DNA of 58,668 bases from an uncultured Flavobacteriales bacterium (GCA_905478665.1 CAJQJL010000077.1:1-58668), one strand, 5' to 3'; positions 1 through 9,506 are shown, numbered from the stretch's first letter. The notes: a model not told the origin generated them from the letters alone. Numbers and translations are program-made.

Positions 1-108
1 GACATATACGGCTGGCTAACTGGTCGATAGTAAATTAAAATAACCGAGAAGTAATTTGCAATTAATATTTGGTTCGCAATTTGTAACTTGCGGTATAAAA
101 TCAAAAAA
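1..108. other. Leading spacer, no assignable gene
   Basis: This AT-rich stretch precedes the first gene. All three forward frames close within the first few dozen bases, so at most a ten-codon tail of an upstream gene could lie here, which cannot be supported. It holds several short AATTTG-like repeats but no element matching TAnnTTTG exactly, so the promoter of the following gene is not resolved. Confidence 0.5.
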
Positions 109-795
109 ATGAGAAAAATAGTTTTAACACTTGCATTGGCCATTCTAAGTTCAGTTGGAACCTATGCGCAATTGAACGAAGGTAGTGTAAGCTACAAAAT
201 GGAATTTGAGTCAGACGAGCCAGATATGGAGATGGTAATGGCGATGATGGCTGGGTCACATATGGATCTCTACTTTAAGGGAGATGATACACGTGCTGAC
301 GTAGAAATGGGATCAATGATGTCTCTTACAACTGTTACAAATTCCAAATCAGAAGATTTTTTGATGCTGATGGACATTTCAATGATGGGAATGAAGTATG
401 GTGTGAAATCTACCTTAGCGGAGCTGGAAAAGAACAACGACACTGAGGAATCAAAATTGAATGTTAGTCTTGAAAAGGACACGAAAAAAATTCTTGGATA
501 TAAGTGCAAAAAAGCGGTTGCCACAGATGAAGAAGGGAATGAGACGATTTTCTGGTATACGGAAGAGATTCAAGTGAATAAGCGTGGACAAAGCTATTTG
601 AACGAAGATGTACCTGGTTTCCCTTTGGAGTACGAAATCATGCAAGGTGGGATGAAAATCATGATGCAGGCTACTTCTTTTGAAGAAAAGGTTGACAAGA
701 AAAAAGCAAAAGAATTGTTCAGTATGGCGATTCCTGAAGGTTACGAAGAAAAAACACTTGATGACCTTATGGGCATGGGTGGAGGAGGAATGTAA
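109..795 (+). CDS. Methionine-rich exported protein, DUF4412-like
   Basis: This is a predicted secreted or periplasmic protein of 228 residues. The ATG at 109 is preferred over the upstream TTG at 88 because it begins a canonical signal peptide (MRKIVLTLALAIL then SSVGTYAQ, cleavage near residue 21). The mature part is strikingly rich in methionine (23 Met in about 207 residues), concentrated in MEMVMAMMAGSHM, LMLMDISMMGM and the tail LMGMGGGGM. The middle part (ILGYKCKKAV... then FWYTEEI) resembles the DUF4412/GLPGLI type of Bacteroidota exported beta-rich proteins, where a similar GYKCKKA motif is followed by a W-Y-T segment. Function is unknown. It is a single-gene unit followed by a terminator. 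The family assignment is from memory and moderate; the exported nature is solid. Confidence 0.7.
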   Translation: MRKIVLTLALAILSSVGTYAQLNEGSVSYKMEFESDEPDMEMVMAMMAGSHMDLYFKGDDTRADVEMGSMMSLTTVTNSKSEDFLMLMDISMMGMKYGVKSTLAELEKNNDTEESKLNVSLEKDTKKILGYKCKKAVATDEEGNETIFWYTEEIQVNKRGQSYLNEDVPGFPLEYEIMQGGMKIMMQATSFEEKVDKKKAKELFSMAIPEGYEEKTLDDLMGMGGGGM

Positions 796-816
796 TTCTT
801 TCACAAAAACATTTAA

Positions 817-840
817 GGGAGGCAATTGTCTCCTTTTTTT
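817..840 (+). terminator. Rho-independent terminator of the Met-rich gene
   Basis: The near-palindrome GGAGGCAATTGTCTCC forms a six-pair stem with one G-U wobble around an AATT loop and is directly followed by seven T. It starts about 20 bases after the stop codon. Confidence 0.8.
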
Positions 841-889
841 GTGGAGTTATATAGTGGTACATAGGGCAATCACACCTATCAGCGCACTA

Positions 890-936
890 AAACAAAAAAC
901 GGAGAACAATTCCGATAGTTATCAGTAGATCTCCGC
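890..936 (-). terminator. Terminator of the DUF1800-DUF1501 operon
   Basis: Read on the minus strand, CGGAGA (935-930) pairs with TCTCCG (905-900) and encloses a second small hairpin (CTGAT, loop AACT, ATCGG). A run of T follows (899-893). It lies about 25 bases past the DUF1501 stop codon. Confidence 0.7.
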
Positions 937-960
937 TTTGCAATGTTATTAACGTAATCG

Positions 961-2511
961 TTATTTCATCTTCGATAACTTCTCATTTATAATTCCTGAG
1001 TCTTTCTTAATTTGAACAATGTATTGCCCAGCAGGAAGACCTTTCAATTTCATTGGAATATCATGTCTTCCTTGAGAAAGCGTTCCGTCATAGACTTCTG
1101 CAATATGTTTACTATTGATATCGAAGATGTCAATCTTCACCCATTCATTTCCAGCTGTGAAGCGAACTGTCGCATTTGAAGTTGCCGGATTCGGATAAAT
1201 TAATGCACCTTCCTTTGCCAAATCCTCTTCGTTGATTCCAACACCACACGGAGTAACCAAGGGATAGAATGTTACTGAATGCTCAAACAAAGTTTGGACT
1301 TCACCTGAAGAGACTCCGAACCAATCTTTCAAAATGGAGGCATAAATGTCTCTAAAATCATATTGCATTGGAATACCAGCCTGATTCACTACCGTGTTAC
1401 CAATCACTGGATTTGATCCCATGATGTCAATATCCAAACAAGACCCGAACAAGAACAACGGAGCAGCATCACCGTGATCTGTTCCCAAGCTTGCATTAGA
1501 AGCTATCTGTCTGCCGAATTCTGAGAATGTCATTCCCATTACCTTGTGTTCCAAATTCAGTAGCATTAAGTCATCCTGAAATGCCTCAATTGCATCAGAC
1601 AAACGTTTCATCAACTCGGCATGTGTCCCTTCAGTTGAATCTACGGCACTTACTTGTGAATCGTGTGTATCAAAACCGTTAATGTTCAGTACATATACTT
1701 TGGACTGAAGACCACCTGAAATCATTTGTGCTACATACTGTAATTGAACTGCGAGTGGATTTCCTGCATCGTACATTGTTGATAATGTGCTTCCTGCATT
1801 TGCTGCATCGTTGATCTGCGCACCAAATGCATTCGCTTGATCAATCAATGTTGCCAAATAGTCCATGTGGGAACCATAGTAAGTTCCATCATCTAGCACA
1901 CCACTTGATGCAAGATTGTAAATATCAAAAGGGTTGTTTACTGCATGGCTAAAATTAGCCATCAAGCCTTGACATGTTGAAGATGTTTCATACCCCATAC
2001 TAATCGCAAAAGGATCAGGATATTGGGTATTTGGATATGCGTCTGGATAATTGGGAAAGTCAACATCCATTTGACGCCCTAACCATCCTGTTGAAGGAGG
2101 ATTATCAATCAGTCCAGAACTCCAAATATCCATTGATCGGAAGTGCGATCTATTCTGTTCAGGGTATCCAACATTTTGAATGATCCCGAGCTTTCCGTCA
2201 TTGTACATATTTCTCATTCCTCCCATTTTTGGGTGGAGTCCGACCTCTGTTGTCAATCCTAACGCAGATGCCTGAGGGATCATTACGTTGCTACGTTGAA
2301 TTGTCATATTTGCATATTGATCGATGGGAATAACACTGTTGATTCCATCATTTCCACCATTTAGTCGAATAATGACCAATACGCGGTCTTCCGCAAAACC
2401 TGCTACATCAAATAGTTTCTTTCCTATTGATTGAATTTTCATTTCATTCAACAATATTGGAGTCCCCGCTGATGCAAGTGCTAAACTTTTTACAAAATTT
2501 CTTCTTTTCAT
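961..2511 (-). CDS. DUF1501 family protein with Tat-like leader and T9SS sorting tail
   Basis: This is a 516-residue secreted protein of the DUF1501 family, related in fold to alkaline-phosphatase/sulfatase-like proteins. The N terminus KRRNFVKSLALA resembles a twin-arginine leader. Family motifs are visible: GGNDGINSVIP near residue 52, GFDTHDSQ, EFGRQ and TDHGDAAPLFLFG. The last ~90 residues form a T9SS type A C-terminal sorting domain: YPNPATSNATVRF, a G-R-H-D turn, then LPAGQYIVQI and a basic end. The T9SS would therefore be expected to secrete it through SprA. It lies 18 bases after the DUF1800 gene, the usual pairing of these families. The enzymatic role is unknown. Confidence 0.9.
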   Translation of the reverse strand: MKRRNFVKSLALASAGTPILLNEMKIQSIGKKLFDVAGFAEDRVLVIIRLNGGNDGINSVIPIDQYANMTIQRSNVMIPQASALGLTTEVGLHPKMGGMRNMYNDGKLGIIQNVGYPEQNRSHFRSMDIWSSGLIDNPPSTGWLGRQMDVDFPNYPDAYPNTQYPDPFAISMGYETSSTCQGLMANFSHAVNNPFDIYNLASSGVLDDGTYYGSHMDYLATLIDQANAFGAQINDAANAGSTLSTMYDAGNPLAVQLQYVAQMISGGLQSKVYVLNINGFDTHDSQVSAVDSTEGTHAELMKRLSDAIEAFQDDLMLLNLEHKVMGMTFSEFGRQIASNASLGTDHGDAAPLFLFGSCLDIDIMGSNPVIGNTVVNQAGIPMQYDFRDIYASILKDWFGVSSGEVQTLFEHSVTFYPLVTPCGVGINEEDLAKEGALIYPNPATSNATVRFTAGNEWVKIDIFDINSKHIAEVYDGTLSQGRHDIPMKLKGLPAGQYIVQIKKDSGIINEKLSKMK

Positions 2512-2529
2512 TGCTCTACTTTTTGGGAC

Positions 2530-4146
2530 TTATATTGTATGAAATTCTGGCATTTGAAATAATCGTGCAAGCACTAACTGTACGCGCAACTTAACAGGAT
2601 CAGAAAAAGCTGTATTCCCAAGATTTGCCAAATAATCGTTGTATTGAAGTGTCCATTCAAAATCAGGTAAACTGTTGGTTAAAATTGCTTTCAAGATCAA
2701 TTTTTGCACTGCATCAACATCTTTCGGTGTAAACACATCGCAAATATCATCGATAACAGTCGCTGCCACGGAAGGGTCGGAAAGATTGTCCAAGAATGTC
2801 AAAGCATCCAATTCCCAGTTGTTTCCGTTCACAGGAATTCCTCCATAAATAGACATCCACGAACTTACATCGAAACGGGTTTTAATGTGTGTGGCGTTCA
2901 CCCACAGTTTTGAGAATGACGGTTCCTGGTAATAGGCTGGCCATCCTGCCACACTTGGAGGAGAAGCATAAGCTTGTCCCATCGTATCTGCTAGCCAATA
3001 CATGTTCAGTTGCATTTCATAGTCCGTTGCCAAATCAAATGCTGGCGCTGACTCCGTTCCATTCAGCATGGAATAAAGCATGTCCAATGGCCCCTTAATC
3101 AAGGCTCCGCGAACCGAGATATCGTAAAAATGTTCACTTGACAATAACTCCTGCAGCACAGGAAGTACTTCGTAATTACTTGCAATAAGTGTATTCGCCA
3201 TTTCAGCAATCACAGTCGATTCTACGTTCGCAGTCAGGTCATAATTCACAAAATATCTGTACAGTTTCCGACAGATAAAGTTGGCTACTTCATCCTGCTG
3301 GAAAATAATATCAATAAAATCTGCATACTCATTCGCTCCGTTATCTGGAACCGTAGCACCACCAAAATGTGATGATAAAGTCTTTGTTGAAGTGTCGTGC
3401 AGAATGGGCGTGAATACAGCTGTAACATCAGTAACAGTATCACTTCTCAATCCATCGACTAAGAATCCTGTCATGATTTTAGCTGCTGCTGCAACATCTT
3501 CTTCCTTATAGTTGGTATAATCTCCCGGGCCAATTTGAGGTCCTTTTCCTATTGTGAAAAGCTCCAATAACTCGCGCGCATAATTCTCATTTGGACTGTA
3601 CAATGTATTTGTGGCACCATTTAAAAACAGCAGCATGTTAGGATTGATCGTCATATCTTTCACAAACTGTCTGAAATTACCTAATGCATGCGTTCGAATC
3701 AGCATATGGTAATCATACGTCGCTCGTGAATCCAAGCTTGCATTTGCAGCAAAATGGTTTTGCCAGAACAGGCACATTTTTTCAGCAATGGTCAACTGTT
3801 CAGAATTAATTCGATCCATAGCCCATCCGCCTAACGACATTAAGCGTGCGGTTTCTACTGTTTGGGCTGCAACGGGATCTGTTGGATAAACTGAGTCTAC
3901 CCAAGAACTCCCGAAGGCTGCAATGGTTTCATCTGGATGAAATGCTACAGGAACTGCGATTGCTGGAATTTGTAACAAGGCTGTTACCGTCGCGGCCATT
4001 CCGTTTGTCACTGCATCCAACATTTGCTGATTCGTAGGTCCGAACATTGTTCTTCTTAGCAGATGCCCAGCTTCTACTTTTGTCCATGGTCCGGTATATG
4101 GAGTCATACTCAGAGATACTCCATTTCCTGGGTTTTGATCTGGCAT
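2530..4146 (-). CDS. DUF1800 family protein
   Basis: This 538-residue protein belongs to DUF1800, a family almost always encoded next to a DUF1501 protein. Diagnostic segments are HLLRRTMFGPT near residue 28, MCLFWQNHFA near residue 165 and NENYARELLELFTIG near residue 205. The N terminus (MPDQNPGNGVSLSMT) has no hydrophobic signal peptide, unlike its partner, which is odd because the pair is thought to act outside the cytoplasm. No in-frame ATG with a leader was noticed upstream. It is the first gene of a two-gene operon with its own promoter candidate. The biochemical function of the family is not known. Confidence 0.88.
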   Translation of the reverse strand: MPDQNPGNGVSLSMTPYTGPWTKVEAGHLLRRTMFGPTNQQMLDAVTNGMAATVTALLQIPAIAVPVAFHPDETIAAFGSSWVDSVYPTDPVAAQTVETARLMSLGGWAMDRINSEQLTIAEKMCLFWQNHFAANASLDSRATYDYHMLIRTHALGNFRQFVKDMTINPNMLLFLNGATNTLYSPNENYARELLELFTIGKGPQIGPGDYTNYKEEDVAAAAKIMTGFLVDGLRSDTVTDVTAVFTPILHDTSTKTLSSHFGGATVPDNGANEYADFIDIIFQQDEVANFICRKLYRYFVNYDLTANVESTVIAEMANTLIASNYEVLPVLQELLSSEHFYDISVRGALIKGPLDMLYSMLNGTESAPAFDLATDYEMQLNMYWLADTMGQAYASPPSVAGWPAYYQEPSFSKLWVNATHIKTRFDVSSWMSIYGGIPVNGNNWELDALTFLDNLSDPSVAATVIDDICDVFTPKDVDAVQKLILKAILTNSLPDFEWTLQYNDYLANLGNTAFSDPVKLRVQLVLARLFQMPEFHTI

Positions 4147-4171
4147 AAAATCGTGTTGGTTAAATTACCAG

Positions 4172-4202
4172 ACAATTTACGAAATTCACACAAAAATCAA
4201 AA
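4172..4202 (-). promoter_or_regulatory. Bacteroidota-type promoter for DUF1800-DUF1501
   Basis: On the minus strand a TTTTG element (4202-4198) is followed after 18 bases by TAAATTGT (4179-4172), close to the Bacteroidota consensus TTTG-N19-TAnnTTTG. It lies about 26 bases before the ATG at 4146, in the 72-base gap behind queG. Confidence 0.5.
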
Positions 4203-4218
4203 GGATTGGCGATAATTC

Positions 4219-5148
4219 CTATTCACTGAGTAGGGATATGTTTCGCTTTAGGCCAGCGTATTTGGTTCGCTTGACCGCACTTTTCTTGAACAACTCCCGA
4301 AAAATTTCTTCTGTCAAGTCTTCCCAATCAGCTTTGGACATTTGGAGTAGATTCTCCTGCGGATTAAAGGCACTTTCATTATGTGGTTTTGAAAATCGAT
4401 TCCACGGACAAACATCTTGACAGATGTCGCAGCCAAACATCCAATTCTCCATTTTTCCTTTAAACTCACTCGGTATAATTTCATCCTTTAGTTCAATTGT
4501 CAGGTAAGAAATACACTTCGATCCATCAATCACATAGGGCGATACCAACGCATCTGTTGGACAAGCGTCAAGACATTTAGTACACGTACCACAGTAGTCC
4601 TTCATTGGGCCATCAGGTGTCAATTCTAAATCTAAAATTAGCTCGGCGATAAAGAAAAAAGACCCATGCTTCGGGTGAATTATATTGGTATTCTTCCCCA
4701 TCCAGCCCAAACCACTTTTTACTGCCCACGCTTTATCCATTACAGGGGCAGAATCAACAAACACACGCCCACCAACTTCGCCTATTTCTTCCTGAATAAA
4801 TGCAAATAGTTCTTTGAGTTTGTCTTTGATTATGAAATGATAATCGGTGCCGTAAGCATATTTGGAAAGTTTAGGTGCTTCAGGGTCTTTTTGTTGTACT
4901 TCCGGATAGTAGTTCAACAACAACGAAACGACCGACTTGGCATCATCAACCAATAAGCGTGGATCAAGTCGTTTATCGAAGTGATTTTCCATGTAATTCA
5001 TCTTTCCATGGAAATCATTCTTGAGCCAAGCATCTAATCGTTGCGCTTCATCCTGTAAAAAATCGGCTTTTGAAACACCACAATACATGAACCCTAGTTC
5101 AGTGGCTTTCTGTTTGATTAAATGCGTATATTTTGCTTTGTCGCGCAT
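4219..5148 (-). CDS. queG: Epoxyqueuosine reductase QueG
   Basis: QueG catalyses the last step of queuosine synthesis in tRNA, reducing epoxyqueuosine with a cobalamin cofactor and two [4Fe-4S] clusters in the cytoplasm. The 309-residue protein carries the cluster motif [12 protein letters not shown] (Cys 186, 189, 192, 196) and the second set [11 protein letters not shown] (Cys 240, 243, 247) with Cys 212. The VDSAPVMDK motif near residue 131 supplies the proposed catalytic Asp, and [10 protein letters not shown] is typical of the family. Length is slightly short but normal for Bacteroidota. It lies 12 bases after ruvB in the same direction, so both are likely co-transcribed. Confidence 0.96.
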   Translation of the reverse strand: MRDKAKYTHLIKQKATELGFMYCGVSKADFLQDEAQRLDAWLKNDFHGKMNYMENHFDKRLDPRLLVDDAKSVVSLLLNYYPEVQQKDPEAPKLSKYAYGTDYHFIIKDKLKELFAFIQEEIGEVGGRVFVDSAPVMDKAWAVKSGLGWMGKNTNIIHPKHGSFFFIAELILDLELTPDGPMKDYCGTCTKCLDACPTDALVSPYVIDGSKCISYLTIELKDEIIPSEFKGKMENWMFGCDICQDVCPWNRFSKPHNESAFNPQENLLQMSKADWEDLTEEIFRELFKKSAVKRTKYAGLKRNISLLSE

Positions 5149-5160
5149 TTGATTGTCAAT

Positions 5161-6183
5161 TCAAAACAATCCACCCTGCGTGAATCCTCTGTCTCTTCCT
5201 AGGTGTTTGTATGTCTTCTCAGTGACCTTTCTACCCCGTGGGGTGCGCATCAAAAAACCTTCTTGAATTAGAAATGGTTCGTACACTTCCTCGAGGGTTC
5301 CAGCATTCTCCCCTATTGCTGTTGCAATCGTTGTTAATCCAACAGGACCACCTTGAAACTTATCGATGATGACCGTAAGGATCTTGTTATCCATTTCATC
5401 CAGTCCACTCTGATCGACATTTAGCGCTTCTAACGAATGATTTGTGATATCAAGTGCTATCGTTCCATCTCCTTTGACTTGAGCGAAATCACGCACCCTT
5501 CTCAACAATGAATTCGCAATTCTTGGTGTTCCTCTACTTCTACTTGCAATTTGGTATGCTGCGGCAGCTTCAATTTCTATCTCCAATAAACCAGCTGACC
5601 GCTCAACAATTGTTGTCAGTGTTTTTGCATCGTAATACTGCAGTCTCGAATTTATTCCAAAACGTGCACGCAATGGAGACGTTAAAAGGCCTGATCTTGT
5701 TGTTGCTCCGATTAGTGTAAAAGGATTCAATTCTATTTGTACTGTTCGAGCATTGGGTCCACTATCAATTAGAATGTCGATTGAATAATCTTCCATTGCC
5801 GAATACAGGTACTCTTCAATAACTGGACTTAAACGATGAATCTCATCAATAAAGAGTACATCTCCTTTTTCAAGGTTAGTAAGCAGACCCGCCAGATCAC
5901 CAGGTTTATCTAAAACTGGACCGCTCGTTACTTTACACGAAACACCTAATTCATTGGCAATAATATTTCCCAATGTGGTTTTTCCTAGACCTGGAGGTCC
6001 ATGAAGTAGAACGTGATCCAAAGGTTCATTTCGGAGAATAGCTGCCTTCACAAAGATTTCCAGATTTTCTACGATCTTGTCTTGCCCCATAAAATCCTCC
6101 AAGCGTTTTGGCCTGAGCACTTTATCATAATCCTGATCATGATGGTTTTCTGCTTCTTCTTTATAATCGAATGACTCTTCCAT
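5161..6183 (-). CDS. ruvB: Holliday junction branch migration ATPase RuvB
   Basis: RuvB is the AAA+ motor that drives branch migration of Holliday junctions together with RuvA, whose gene lies far away at 43395-43970 in this window. The 340-residue protein has Walker A GPPGLGKT (62-69), Walker B DEIHR (113-117), the [18 protein letters not shown] sensor/arginine-finger segment near residue 160, and the C-terminal winged helix ending in [17 protein letters not shown]. The start ATG is preceded by a purine-rich GGAGAA. It is followed after 12 bases by queG. Confidence 0.98.
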   Translation of the reverse strand: MEESFDYKEEAENHHDQDYDKVLRPKRLEDFMGQDKIVENLEIFVKAAILRNEPLDHVLLHGPPGLGKTTLGNIIANELGVSCKVTSGPVLDKPGDLAGLLTNLEKGDVLFIDEIHRLSPVIEEYLYSAMEDYSIDILIDSGPNARTVQIELNPFTLIGATTRSGLLTSPLRARFGINSRLQYYDAKTLTTIVERSAGLLEIEIEAAAAYQIASRSRGTPRIANSLLRRVRDFAQVKGDGTIALDITNHSLEALNVDQSGLDEMDNKILTVIIDKFQGGPVGLTTIATAIGENAGTLEEVYEPFLIQEGFLMRTPRGRKVTEKTYKHLGRDRGFTQGGLF

Positions 6184-6255
6184 TTGCGCTTTTTGTTCTC
6201 CTATTCAAGGTCACGGCAGCACCGTTTGCTCTTCAACTCTCTTGAGTCTCTTCCC

Positions 6256-6293
6256 AAAAATACAAAAAGCCCCTTGTCGAATGACAAAGGGCT
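6256..6293 (-). terminator. Strong terminator of the act-cox operon
   Basis: On the minus strand AGCCCTTTGTC pairs with GACAAGGGGCT through 11 pairs (one G-U) around the loop ATTC and is followed by TTTTTGTATTTTT. It lies 20 bases after the coxA stop and ends the respiratory operon before ruvB. Confidence 0.88.
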
Positions 6294-6312
6294 CTCACTA
6301 TTTCCTAGAATT

Positions 6313-8118
6313 CTAATGTTCTTCTTCGCCTTCTGCCAAAGGAACAGTCTGAGGAATGAAATCTTCCTCCGCTCCTGGCTTCGAATAATCGTAAGGCCAT
6401 CTGTGTACAGTTGGCAATTCTCCTGGCCAGTTTCCGTGGATACGCTCCACTGGTGTTGTCCATTCAAGTGTGTTTGCTCTCCAAGGATTTTGAGGTGCTA
6501 TAGGTCCTCTAAAAATACTATAGAAGAAGTTGAACAAGAATATCAACTGACCCAATGCTGCAAGAATCGCGAACATTGTAATAATGATATTCAAATCCAT
6601 CTGAAGGTTGTACGACTCTACATCGAATTCACCATAGACAGAATAATCATAATATCTTCTTGGTGCACCAGCCAATCCTACGAAGTGCATTGGGAAGAAT
6701 ACACCATATGCTCCAACAATTGTGATCCAGAAGTGAGCATAACCCAGTCTGATGTTCATCATCCTGCCAAACATTTTCGGGAACCAATGATAGACCCCAG
6801 CAAACATTCCGAAGACGGCTGACAGTCCCATAACCACGTGGAAGTGGGCGACAACAAAATAGGTGTCGTGTGTTGTAATATCAAGTGCTGCATCTGCAAG
6901 GATGATTCCTGTAACACCACCAGAGATGAACGTAGAAACCAATCCGATTGTGAACAACATTGCTGGAGTGTAAACAATTGATCCTCTCCACAATGTCGTG
7001 ATGTAGTTAAATACTTTCACGGCTGACGGTATTGCAATCAGCAAGGTGGTAAAGACAAAGACACTGCCTAGGAATGGGTTCATACCAGTGACGAACATAT
7101 GGTGTGCCCATACGATAAATGAGAGGAAGGCAATTGCAAGAATAGATCCAATCATTGCGCGGTATCCAAATATAGGTTTCCGTGAATTCGTTGAAATAAT
7201 TTCGGAAGACAAACCAAGTGCTGGCAGCAGTACAATGTAAACCTCAGGGTGACCAAGGAACCAGAATAGATGCTGGAAGAGCAGTGGAGAACCACCATGA
7301 TTGGTTAACATTTCCCCACCAACGATAATGTCGGACAGGTAGAAACTTGTACCTGCCATCCTATCCATAATCAACAACAATGCTGCTGAAAGAAGAACTG
7401 GGAACGATAATACACCGATAATTGCTGTTACGAAGAATGCCCAAATTGTCAACGGTAAACGTGTCATTGACATTCCTTTCGTACGTAAATTCAATACTGT
7501 TACGATATAGTTCAATGAACCAATTAATGATGATGCAATGAAAATCGCCATTGAGAACAACCAAAGTGTCATACCGAGTCCTGAACCACTAATTGCCTGC
7601 GGTAATGCTGACAGCGGTGGGTATACGGTCCATCCTGCCATGGCTGGTCCTGATTCAACAAACATTGAAGCCAACATCAAAAGTGAAGACAAGAAGAAGA
7701 ACCAGTAAGACAACATATTCAGGAATCCTGATGCCATATCTCTTGCTCCAATTTGCAATGGAATAAGGATATTCGAGAATGTTCCTGACAACCCTCCCGT
7801 TAAAAGGAAGAATACCATGATTGTACCGTGAATGGTAACGAGTCCGAGGTACATATCCTCTTTCATTACTCCACCTGGAGCCCAAGTATCACCTAAAAAG
7901 AATGAAACAAAATCAGAACCCTCTCCTGGCCATGCCAATTGAATTCTGAACAAAATAGACAACAACATTGCCACAACTCCCATGAATACAGCAGTCATTA
8001 AGAACTGCTTACCAATCATTTTATGGTCCTGGCTAAAGATGTACTTTGATACGAAACTTTCCTTGTGGTGTCCGTGATCATCGTGATGTCCGTGTGCTTC
8101 GTGCGCTACTGCCGCCAT
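6313..8118 (-). CDS. coxA: Cytochrome c oxidase subunit I (aa3 type)
   Basis: This is the catalytic heme-copper subunit that reduces oxygen to water and pumps protons in the inner membrane. In the 601-residue protein the metal ligands are in place: H97 and H427 for the low-spin heme, H290 with the cross-linking Y294 (HPEVY), H339-H340 for CuB, and H425 for the active-site heme. E292 and the ARDMAS/LNMLSYW segment mark an A-type D channel, and K368 (PSAVKVF) the K channel. There are 12 or more membrane helices. The N terminus is histidine-rich (residues 6-18). It is the last gene of the operon, 36 bases after coxB; no subunit III or IV gene follows. Confidence 0.97.
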   Translation of the reverse strand: MAAVAHEAHGHHDDHGHHKESFVSKYIFSQDHKMIGKQFLMTAVFMGVVAMLLSILFRIQLAWPGEGSDFVSFFLGDTWAPGGVMKEDMYLGLVTIHGTIMVFFLLTGGLSGTFSNILIPLQIGARDMASGFLNMLSYWFFFLSSLLMLASMFVESGPAMAGWTVYPPLSALPQAISGSGLGMTLWLFSMAIFIASSLIGSLNYIVTVLNLRTKGMSMTRLPLTIWAFFVTAIIGVLSFPVLLSAALLLIMDRMAGTSFYLSDIIVGGEMLTNHGGSPLLFQHLFWFLGHPEVYIVLLPALGLSSEIISTNSRKPIFGYRAMIGSILAIAFLSFIVWAHHMFVTGMNPFLGSVFVFTTLLIAIPSAVKVFNYITTLWRGSIVYTPAMLFTIGLVSTFISGGVTGIILADAALDITTHDTYFVVAHFHVVMGLSAVFGMFAGVYHWFPKMFGRMMNIRLGYAHFWITIVGAYGVFFPMHFVGLAGAPRRYYDYSVYGEFDVESYNLQMDLNIIITMFAILAALGQLIFLFNFFYSIFRGPIAPQNPWRANTLEWTTPVERIHGNWPGELPTVHRWPYDYSKPGAEEDFIPQTVPLAEGEEEH

Positions 8119-8154
8119 TTCTATCTAATTTTATTTATTACTAATTCTTAATAA

Positions 8155-9474
8155 TTATTCTGCCAATTCTGGATCTACGACTTCTGCTGGTTGATTTTCA
8201 GCGTCCTCATCGTTTTCTTCTTCCTCATTTCCTTCAGCGTTGTCTTCCGCTACTGGAGCATTCTTCTTCGCGAAATAAGTGTCTTTAAATGTTCCCGGTT
8301 TAACTTTGTATCCACCAGTCGCATCTTTTACACCATATGTTTTATTCTTCATCCAAGTCTTGTAATCAGACTCTTTCAAGACAACAACAATCATTTTCAT
8401 TTTGTAATGAGCACCACCACAAATCTTGTTACATAAAAGAACATAGTTAAAGTTTGGATCATTCTTCGCTTTACGCATTTCCTCTGTCGTCTTGTCTGGA
8501 ATAAACTTAAAGCGTGTCGTAAGCCCTGGAACGGTATTCATTTGCGCTCTAAACTGAGGGAAGTATGCTGAGTGAATCACATCTTTCGATCTGAAGTTGA
8601 ACTCATACTCCTTGTTCTCACAAAGGTAAAGTGTATCCTTTTGGATAATATCATCCCATGCCCATGCGTCAACTTCAGGATTATGTCTATCACGCATTTG
8701 ATGTAACAAACGAACAAGACGCTCTTTTCTGGATAAATCCACCATCATCTTATCCTTATCCTCAGGAATCAACATTGTATCCTTCTTGTTCAGAACATAC
8801 TCCAATTTAAGAATACTTGCTTCCATGTTATTGATCGCAGTATCCAACGTGTTTGTTGTCAAAAGCGCCAACTCATTGTTACCAGTTGTCAATTTGTAAT
8901 CAAACTTTCCTAGTGTGTTATCCTCACCTGAGTAACGTGCTGTCCAATCGAATTGTTTTGAGAATAGTTCAATTCTGATAGACTCTGCCTCTGCTTCTGC
9001 AGTTGCATCATTCCATGTCTTTAAACCAAGAATAATAATTACAGCCAAGACACATGCAGGAACAACTGTCCAAAGCATCTCTAGCTTGTTGTTGTGTGGA
9101 TAATAAAATGCTGGAACTCCTGGTTTTCTTACATATTTAAATGCGAATACAAACAACAATGTATTTGTCAGGAAGAATACTCCAACGATAATAATGAAGT
9201 TCAAATTCAACAACCAATCGATTTCATGTCCGTGAACAGAAGCAGCTTCACCTCTTCCAGTCCATCCGTAGTTAACCATTAGCCAGATTAGACCACCAAA
9301 CAAAACGAACATAAATGTCAACATCATTGCTGCGTTGAACTTATTATCGCGATTGCTTATCTCAGACTCGCGCTGCTCTCTTAGTTTCGATGACAGTTCG
9401 TACACTCGCATTAGCTGAGCAACTGCTACGACTCCTAAAACTATTACACCTAATATGATCAATTTCGTTACCAT
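8155..9474 (-). CDS. coxB: Cytochrome c oxidase subunit II with CuA site and long insertion
   Basis: Subunit II accepts electrons from cytochrome c through the dinuclear CuA centre in the periplasm. CuA ligands are visible as H301 and the motif CNKICGGAHYKM (C348, C352, H356, M359). The N terminus has an extra hydrophobic segment (residues 1-20) ahead of the two classic transmembrane helices (about 50-70 and 90-112). Between the end of helix II and the CuA domain there is an insertion of roughly 95 residues (about 190-285), predicted helical and charged, which makes the protein much longer than the textbook subunit. The C-terminal 40 residues are highly acidic. It lies between actF and coxA with short gaps. 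Confidence 0.95.
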   Translation of the reverse strand: MVTKLIILGVIVLGVVAVAQLMRVYELSSKLREQRESEISNRDNKFNAAMMLTFMFVLFGGLIWLMVNYGWTGRGEAASVHGHEIDWLLNLNFIIIVGVFFLTNTLLFVFAFKYVRKPGVPAFYYPHNNKLEMLWTVVPACVLAVIIILGLKTWNDATAEAEAESIRIELFSKQFDWTARYSGEDNTLGKFDYKLTTGNNELALLTTNTLDTAINNMEASILKLEYVLNKKDTMLIPEDKDKMMVDLSRKERLVRLLHQMRDRHNPEVDAWAWDDIIQKDTLYLCENKEYEFNFRSKDVIHSAYFPQFRAQMNTVPGLTTRFKFIPDKTTEEMRKAKNDPNFNYVLLCNKICGGAHYKMKMIVVVLKESDYKTWMKNKTYGVKDATGGYKVKPGTFKDTYFAKKNAPVAEDNAEGNEEEENDEDAENQPAEVVDPELAE

Positions 9475-9506
9475 CTATTTTAAATTATCTGTGATAAATG
9501 TTTTTC

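Noticed and set aside
6184-6822. Open frame of 212 codons on the plus strand over the coxA 3' end
   Set aside because: It lies antisense to a clear coxA and has no family pattern; codon pattern fits a shadow frame.
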